A DNA stretch of 64,000 nt from positions 2,046,001-2,110,000 of the forward strand of contig NZ_JAFEWC010000001.1 of assembly GCF_017355875.1 (NCBI RefSeq), read 5' to 3'. This DNA comes from Aridibaculum aurantiacum. GTDB taxonomy: Bacteria; Bacteroidota; Bacteroidia; Chitinophagales; Chitinophagaceae. Below, piece after piece: positions 59,901 to 64,000 of the stretch. The notes below the pieces were generated by a model that did not search any database, was not told the origin of the DNA, and saw nothing but the letters and a program-made list of their open reading frames with translations. The translations under genes were made by a program, and so were the position numbers. Position 1 is the first letter of the stretch; every line of letters begins with the position of its first letter.

Positions 59901-62101
59901 GTTCATTCACCCACACCTATGCATTGGGAAGCTATAGTATAAAGCTTAGTCTTGTGAACAGCAAAGGATGTAAAAGCGATACGCTGGTAAAGACGGTTGA
60001 GGTGAATGCATTGCCTGTTGTGAATTTTGGACTACCTATTGTTTGCTTGAGCGATGCATTTGCTCAGTTTACCGACAGCAGCCAAATAAGCGATGGAAGT
60101 GCCGGTGCATTTACCTACGCATGGAATTTTGGAGATCCTAATGCTTCAGCTGCTAATCCTAACACTTCTAATGTAAAGAACCCCCAGCATAAATATTCAG
60201 CTGCACAGGTTTACAATGTCAGCCTTACGGTAACATCCAATAAAGGTTGTACAGCAACATTATCAAAACAGTTTACTGTTAATGGAGCTGTGCCTGATGC
60301 GCGCTTTGAAGTGCTGAATAGCAATAGCCTTTGCAGCAATAAGGAAGTGCAGATACGAAATACTTCTGTCGTAGATTTTGGTGCGATCAGCAGGGTAGAG
60401 ATCATTTGGGATAATGCCAACACGCCTACTGTTATGCAAGTAGATGATGCGCCTTCTTTTAACAAGGTTTACAGCCACAATTATCCTTCTTTACAGGTTA
60501 CCCGTACATACCAGGTAAAGCTTCGTGCTTTTTCTGGAGGCACCTGTGTGGATGAAGAAATAAAAACTATAACAGTTAATGCTAGTCCTAAAGTTTCTTT
60601 TGCCACCATTCCGGGAATTTGCCTTGATGCGAATCCAAGACAATTAGATATTCCAGCAAACGGTGGAGTAGTAGGTACTGGTGCATTTAGCGGAAACGGA
60701 ATCACTGCCGCTGGCATCTTTACACCTACTATAACCGGTGCAGGAAATAGTACCATCAGGTATACCTATGTGTCTGACAAAGGTTGCCGGGATTCATCTA
60801 CTGCAACTATTACTGCTTGGCCATCGCCTACAGCATTTTGGAAAACCAGCACTACTACCTGTGTGGCAGACGCAATTACATTTGCAGACTCTTCAGTAGC
60901 CAACTTTGGCAATATCACCCAATGGAATTGGAATTTTGATGGTATAGTAGTTCCTAAAACCTCAGCCGATCCATTTGGATTTACCTTCAATAGCACCGGC
61001 ACCTATCCTGTACAATTGCAGGTAATAACTGACAGTGGATGCCGTGCGGAATACGTACAGCAAGTAACTGTTCATCCAAAACCACAAGTTGGATTTTCTC
61101 TGCCTGTTGTTTGTTTACCTGCAGGTAAAGCGCAATTTTTCGATCAAACTACTATTGCAGGTGGTGCACCAAGCGTATTCACCTACCACTGGCAGTTCGG
61201 AAATCCGCTTAATGCCACTCCGTCTACTTTGAAAGATCCTATACATTATTATTCATCTACGGGTCCTTTCACTGTAAAATTGAAAGCTACTTCTGTACAT
61301 GGTTGTACGGATTCGCTTTCACAACAACTGAATTCCGTTTACCCACAGCCAAAGGCAGATTTTACGTTTACACCAATTGATACATGCGTAGGTGGTACAT
61401 TTTGGTTTATCGACAACAGTGATGGTCGCACCTCTGCCATCAGCACCTGGAACTGGAAGTTTGGCAATGGCAGCACAGCCTCCGTTCCTGATCCATCTCA
61501 TCGTTATGCAGGTGCAGGAAGATTTAATGTTTCGTTGTTCATCACCAACCAGCAAGGATGCGTAAGCGATACAGCTGTTCGTTCTGTTACAGTTCATCCT
61601 TTCCCTGTTGTAAATGCCGGGCCGGATCTATTTGTATTGGAAGGAGATGACCTGGTAATACAACCGCAGGTGACAGGAAACATTCTAAGTTATCTGTGGA
61701 CACCATCCACTTATTTAATTAATGACACAGTGAAAAATGCTGTAACACGTCCATTGCGTGATATTGCTTATAAACTAACTGTAACAGGTGCGGGTGGTTG
61801 TAAAGCCGATGATGAAGTATTTGTGAAGCTGCTGAAAGCCCTTCGCATTCCTTCTGCTTTTTCTCCTAATGCCGATGGCATAAATGATACCTGGATCATT
61901 GAGCATCTTGAAACATATCCTGGTGCTACGGTAGAGGTTTTTGATCGTTACGGCCGCCAGGTGTTCATGAGCTATGGCTATAAAAAACCATGGGATGGAA
62001 GTTTCAACAATAATGCTTTACCGGTAGGTACCTACTATTATATAATAGATCCAAAGAACGGCAGGCAGCGGTACACAGGTTCCGTGACACTTTTAAAATA
62101 G
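56966..62101 (+). CDS. Giant secreted PKD-repeat protein with type IX (gliding-motility) C-terminal domain
   Basis: This 1711-residue protein has a signal peptide (MPKLLVACLCMLFFLPVIA before QD) and an IgGFc-binding-like region in about residues 50-480 (ITADKPVVAYTHIIRSARS, LPTTVLGTEYIAPSY, GTVIEVTPT). About eleven PKD-like repeats follow, each with a W-x-(F/L)-G-(D/N) core and a closing Gly-Cys. Examples are KWLWNFGDN, EWFWDFGDGT and TYAWNFGDP. One repeat is degenerate, and a non-PKD beta domain (PGICLDANPRQLDIPANGG) sits between the eighth and ninth. The C-terminus (1626-1711) is the gliding-motility-associated type B sorting domain (IPSAFSPNADGINDTW, VEVFDRYGRQVF, YYYII). The type IX system should deliver it to the surface or medium. 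PorP follows. Confidence 0.92.
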   Translation: MPKLLVACLCMLFFLPVIAQDFSNKGKDFFIAYPAHIDGTSSVMGIYITSDVNTSGTIQVGPTATIPFTVTANQVTRKFLGSSGVVDASNSYVYLSQVDGIKGNAAIRITADKPVVAYTHIIRSARSAATLALPTTVLGTEYIAPSYQNLGSSAGYGEIAVVATQPGTVIEVTPTVTGRGGRAANVPFQVTLASVGDVYQFQGINNADISGTRVKSISTGSAGCKPIAVFSATTWSAFDCTNAAGGDNLYQQLFPVRTWGKKFITAPFINRPYDIYRIFVSDPTTAVSATIQGVPFPLNASNYVASGGYYQVKTPYPIYIEADKPISVVQYIVSQTCKSGCSTGSGTTSSCMADPEMVMLNPIEQTLSDITFFSAHQSYVPPNQTQVTQHFVNVIINKAYKSTVKIDNVPVPAFQFIDILNTPYAYLQYDVSASSATNPVHRITADTSFSAIVYGYGNVESYGYNGGTNVRDLYQYVTLQNQYATVNFPATCKNTPFNFSITLPYLATSLTWDFNNNPNLAPNNNVVNNAPVPDSSFVRDGRTLYVYKLPSTTYHFSATGTYNVKVLANNPSPDGCSGVQEINYDVEVYDPPVSDFTVTHSGCFTDSIRFAGSTASNGRPMNKWLWNFGDNTTDTVRTPAKLYQAAGTYNVSLRSISDIGCVADTVKAITLSSKPVAAFGATGTFCPGSNFTFSDSSSIETGTIVEWTWNFGNGNTFNSTTNIAPPVQTYPAPGVYTVTLEVKSNTGCKSVLATKLITIHSLPVVDFNLPGVCLPSGVAQFQNLTTTPGGGANSYVWNFGDGGTSTAINPVHTYTAPGPYSVQLTATSAFGCKKDSTKTFTNIFAQPIANFTTTPAEICVKDSFSLSDASTTANSSVAEWFWDFGDGTSSNLQHPVKKYVTAGNYPVKLYIKSAAGCESAVFEKLLIVNALPTPAFVVSPPVCEAKEVTILNQSQANSGTISSYYWNLGDGTTSTTSASSFTHTYALGSYSIKLSLVNSKGCKSDTLVKTVEVNALPVVNFGLPIVCLSDAFAQFTDSSQISDGSAGAFTYAWNFGDPNASAANPNTSNVKNPQHKYSAAQVYNVSLTVTSNKGCTATLSKQFTVNGAVPDARFEVLNSNSLCSNKEVQIRNTSVVDFGAISRVEIIWDNANTPTVMQVDDAPSFNKVYSHNYPSLQVTRTYQVKLRAFSGGTCVDEEIKTITVNASPKVSFATIPGICLDANPRQLDIPANGGVVGTGAFSGNGITAAGIFTPTITGAGNSTIRYTYVSDKGCRDSSTATITAWPSPTAFWKTSTTTCVADAITFADSSVANFGNITQWNWNFDGIVVPKTSADPFGFTFNSTGTYPVQLQVITDSGCRAEYVQQVTVHPKPQVGFSLPVVCLPAGKAQFFDQTTIAGGAPSVFTYHWQFGNPLNATPSTLKDPIHYYSSTGPFTVKLKATSVHGCTDSLSQQLNSVYPQPKADFTFTPIDTCVGGTFWFIDNSDGRTSAISTWNWKFGNGSTASVPDPSHRYAGAGRFNVSLFITNQQGCVSDTAVRSVTVHPFPVVNAGPDLFVLEGDDLVIQPQVTGNILSYLWTPSTYLINDTVKNAVTRPLRDIAYKLTVTGAGGCKADDEVFVKLLKALRIPSAFSPNADGINDTWIIEHLETYPGATVEVFDRYGRQVFMSYGYKKPWDGSFNNNALPVGTYYYIIDPKNGRQRYTGSVTLLK

Positions 62102-62232
62102 GTGAATGTGAACCAATTGCAACGTATAATGCAGTATTTAAATTGTTTACAAGAAGGATTTTTTCAACAGTTGCAGCTGTGGCATTAGGAAAACCTTTAC
62201 ATTTATACTCTTCCCCCTAATTATTAGTTCTA

Positions 62233-63261
62233 ATGAAAAGAAGTTTACTCTTAGCCTTGGTTTGTTTATGTGTAGGAGGAGCTGCTACTGCTCAACAACG
62301 TCCGCATTACACCCAGTACATTCTCAACAACTACATCATCAATCCTGCTGTTGCTGGTATTGAAAATTATACTGACATTAAGATCAGCCACCGTCACCAG
62401 TGGGTGGGGCTGCAGGATGCACCAGTTACCACTTATCTTACTATACATGGACCGCTGAGTAAGAGTGATGTTGACAGAACAACTGCTACAACTGTAGGCC
62501 CTTCAAATGAAAATCCAAGAGGTCGTGCTTATTGGGCTGATTATACCAAAGCTGAACCACATCATGGTGTAGGTTTCACAATGATCAATGACCGCACCGG
62601 CCCGTTGAACCGTTTTGCTGCTTATGGTACTTATGCATATCACTTAGGTATTGCAGAAAGAACCAGTATCTCATTAGGTGTTTCTGCAGGTGTCCAAAAC
62701 TGGACATTGAATGCAAGCAAACTAGACTTTGGCGCAGCTAGCCCTGTAGATCCTGCAGTAGCTGGAAGCGGTTATTTGAACAGACTACGTCCTGATGTGA
62801 ATGCGGGTGTATGGCTGTATTCAGCGGATTATTTTGTTGGACTTGCAGCTCAAAACATCATTCCTTCCAAACTACGTTTTGCAGAAGATACCGTTCGCTT
62901 GTCTGATGGAAGGATCATCCCACACATGTTTTTACAGGCTGGTTACAGGATGTTCCTGAATGATGATTTCTCTTTACTTCCATCTGTTACGGTTCGCTAT
63001 GCTAACCCGGCGCCAATTGGTATAGATGTAAATGCAAAGCTGCAGTTTCGTGAATTGCTGTGGGCTGGAATGAGCTACAGGCACCAGGATGGGTATGCGG
63101 CTATGGTGGGATTGAATGTGAACAGTACCTTCAACATAGGCTATGCACATGATTTTACAACATCAAGATTGAATACTGTAAGCCGCGGTACGCATGAAAT
63201 AGTAGTCGGCTTCTTACTTGGTAACAGGTATGGCGACTGGTGTCCGCGTAATCTTTGGTAG
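62233..63261 (+). CDS. PorP/SprF-family type IX secretion outer-membrane protein
   Basis: The 342-residue barrel has a signal peptide (MKRSLLLALVCLCVGGAATA before QQ) and the PorP/SprF pattern: RPHYTQYILNNYIINPAVAGI, ISHRHQWVGLQDAPVTTYL, GVGFTMINDRTGPLNRFAAY, YAYHLGIAERTSISLGVSAG, MSYRHQDGYAAMVGLN and a final HEIVVGFLLG. PorP-like proteins bind PorE-type peptidoglycan-linked partners and help deliver large type B cargo. The adjacent 1711-residue protein is the probable cargo. Confidence 0.95.
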   Translation: MKRSLLLALVCLCVGGAATAQQRPHYTQYILNNYIINPAVAGIENYTDIKISHRHQWVGLQDAPVTTYLTIHGPLSKSDVDRTTATTVGPSNENPRGRAYWADYTKAEPHHGVGFTMINDRTGPLNRFAAYGTYAYHLGIAERTSISLGVSAGVQNWTLNASKLDFGAASPVDPAVAGSGYLNRLRPDVNAGVWLYSADYFVGLAAQNIIPSKLRFAEDTVRLSDGRIIPHMFLQAGYRMFLNDDFSLLPSVTVRYANPAPIGIDVNAKLQFRELLWAGMSYRHQDGYAAMVGLNVNSTFNIGYAHDFTTSRLNTVSRGTHEIVVGFLLGNRYGDWCPRNLW

Positions 63262-63287
63262 AATTTCTTCTATAGATTTAAAAAGGG

Positions 63288-63315
63288 AACACAGCTTTAT
63301 GAGCTGTGTTTTTTT
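63288..63315 (+). terminator. Terminator of porP
   Basis: The 9-bp perfect stem AACACAGCT / AGCTGTGTT with a 5-base loop is followed by a T-run, 26 bases after the porP stop. Confidence 0.88.
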
Positions 63316-63506
63316 ATGCAGTACAGCCAATGAAATCATCAAATTCCAAAAGTAGTAAAACGAATAACCAGGCTTATCATCATTGCAGATTATGTTCTTG
63401 AAGATTGACCGGCAGCTTCATCTCATCCTTTAGATGAATAATAGATACCCGCTATAAATAACTTTGTTGAATATCTGAAAGAATAAACTCACTAGCACTA
63501 CTGCAC

Positions 63507-63533
63507 AAAAAAAAACCGTACCCTCCAGTACGG
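63507..63533 (-). terminator. Terminator of the gene at the right edge
   Basis: The stem CCGTAC / GTACGG with a 6-base loop is followed on the minus strand by a run of nine T. It lies about 25 bases after the stop codon at 63559. Confidence 0.8.
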
Positions 63534-63558
63534 CTTTATATACAGCGCACAATGAAAA

Positions 63559-64000
63559 TTATATATTGATGATCTTTATCACTTTGCCTTTGCGGTTAAT
63601 GATGATTCTTTCAGGACCTGTAGATTGAGGTGGAGTAGGAGTTTCATCCTTCACTTCCTGCTCTTTTTCCAACTTTGCTTTCTGGTAAACATGAGCGCTA
63701 CGTGCACTACAACCTTCGGCAGCAACGGCAGGTCGTACGTTCATTTTGCTCATACCTCTGACCTCTGAAGCATCAGCTGAAGTAAGCACTACATAATTAT
63801 TATTTAGCAGAACCTGTTTCTCAAATTCAGTCTTGGCAAGCAGCAGGTCCTTATTTACCTGCCGAAGTTCCTTATTCCATTCATCTGCTATCTTCTTCAT
63901 GTTTATAGAATGAACTGCAAATGATCGTAGCTGTTGTTTTATCTCTTCCTGTTCCTTTCCGGGTTTCAGTTTTGTCGACAGTTCAAGTAACTCTGCTTTG
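63559..64000 (-). CDS. 3' part of an unrecognised coiled-coil gene (cut by window end)
   Basis: An ORF starting at the ATG at 63900 is visible, but the same frame stays open with no stop to base 64000 and reads as coding ([20 protein letters not shown]). The true start is therefore outside. The visible 146 residues are a charged coiled coil ([20 protein letters not shown]), then a segment with [16 protein letters not shown], a Pro/Thr linker ([12 protein letters not shown]) and a basic C-terminus ([16 protein letters not shown]). I recognise no family. Confidence 0.65.

Overview
This 64 kb window looks like a chromosomal segment of a Bacteroidota bacterium, most likely in the Chitinophagaceae / Chitinophagales. 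The taxonomic call is inference. It rests on a PorP/SprF protein behind a giant PKD protein with a gliding-motility (type B) C-terminal domain, a TonB receptor operon, DUF4270, DUF3078 and DUF4294 proteins, GSCFA and WbqC proteins, bacillithiol deacetylase BshB1, a LytS/LytTR pair, few visible Shine-Dalgarno sites, and many copies of the Bacteroidota promoter word TANNTTTG upstream of genes. I see no rRNA, tRNA, CRISPR array, insertion sequence, prophage or integration site. The window is mostly housekeeping and envelope chromosome with a few accessory-looking cassettes.

Layout. 1-751: 5' part of a secreted M43 metallopeptidase, cut by the window edge. 0.9-4.6 kb: NupC-type nucleoside transporter, small outer-membrane barrel, lpdA. 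4.9-9.5 kb: a DUF3078 barrel facing a three-gene operon (TonB-dependent receptor, lipoprotein, beta-barrel). 9.6-12.8 kb: methylglyoxal synthase, an Arg/Asp-rich BON protein, and a tight nucleotidyltransferase-metallophosphoesterase pair. 12.9-20.5 kb: ALDH7-type aldehyde dehydrogenase, LytTR/LytS, panB, ppx, ppk1. 20.7-27.1 kb: panC-panD-flippase-rfaE2 (minus strand) facing a half-size glycogen-synthase-like protein, a DUF4270 lipoprotein and metK (plus strand). 27.2-30.5 kb: NUDIX, RlmB-like methyltransferase, HMG-CoA-lyase-like enzyme, GSCFA. 30.6-35.1 kb: a polysaccharide cassette of a GH1-RmlD fusion, UDP-galactopyranose mutase and a glycosyltransferase. 35.4-41.2 kb: TonB, TSUP and EamA transporters, a radical SAM protein, a membrane protein, an arginase-family enzyme. 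41.4-49.6 kb: CcmE-CcmF, tiny lipoproteins, DUF4294, BshB1, desaturase, TPMT-family methyltransferase, IspE, bifunctional nuclease. 49.8-55.9 kb: thrS-infC, YiaK-like dehydrogenase, MmcQ/YjbR, NUDIX, pyrE, a secreted HMA protein, a LEA14-like lipoprotein. 56.2-63.3 kb: WbqC and the type IX secretion pair (1711-aa PKD protein plus PorP). 63.6-64.0 kb: 3' part of an unrecognised gene.

How the genes fit together. Pantothenate synthesis is split between panB and panCD. Ppk1 and Ppx, which overlap, make and degrade polyphosphate. The TonB receptor operon and the separate TonB gene serve outer-membrane uptake. CcmE/CcmF handle haem for c-type cytochromes. The 1711-aa protein is probably exported and anchored by the type IX system with its adjacent PorP partner. 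Many starts were reset from the longest possible ORF using signal peptides, family length and the position of the -7 promoter box. In several cases (DUF3078, ppk1, TonB) that box lies too close to, or downstream of, the longest-ORF start and so excludes it.

The most interesting material is the GH1-RmlD/glf/glycosyltransferase cassette, the nucleotidyltransferase-phosphoesterase pair, the GT5-like half enzyme that has lost its ADP-glucose motif, a CcmE whose haem-binding His is replaced by Cys, the BON protein with its disordered N-terminus, and short degenerate word repeats in several intergenic gaps.
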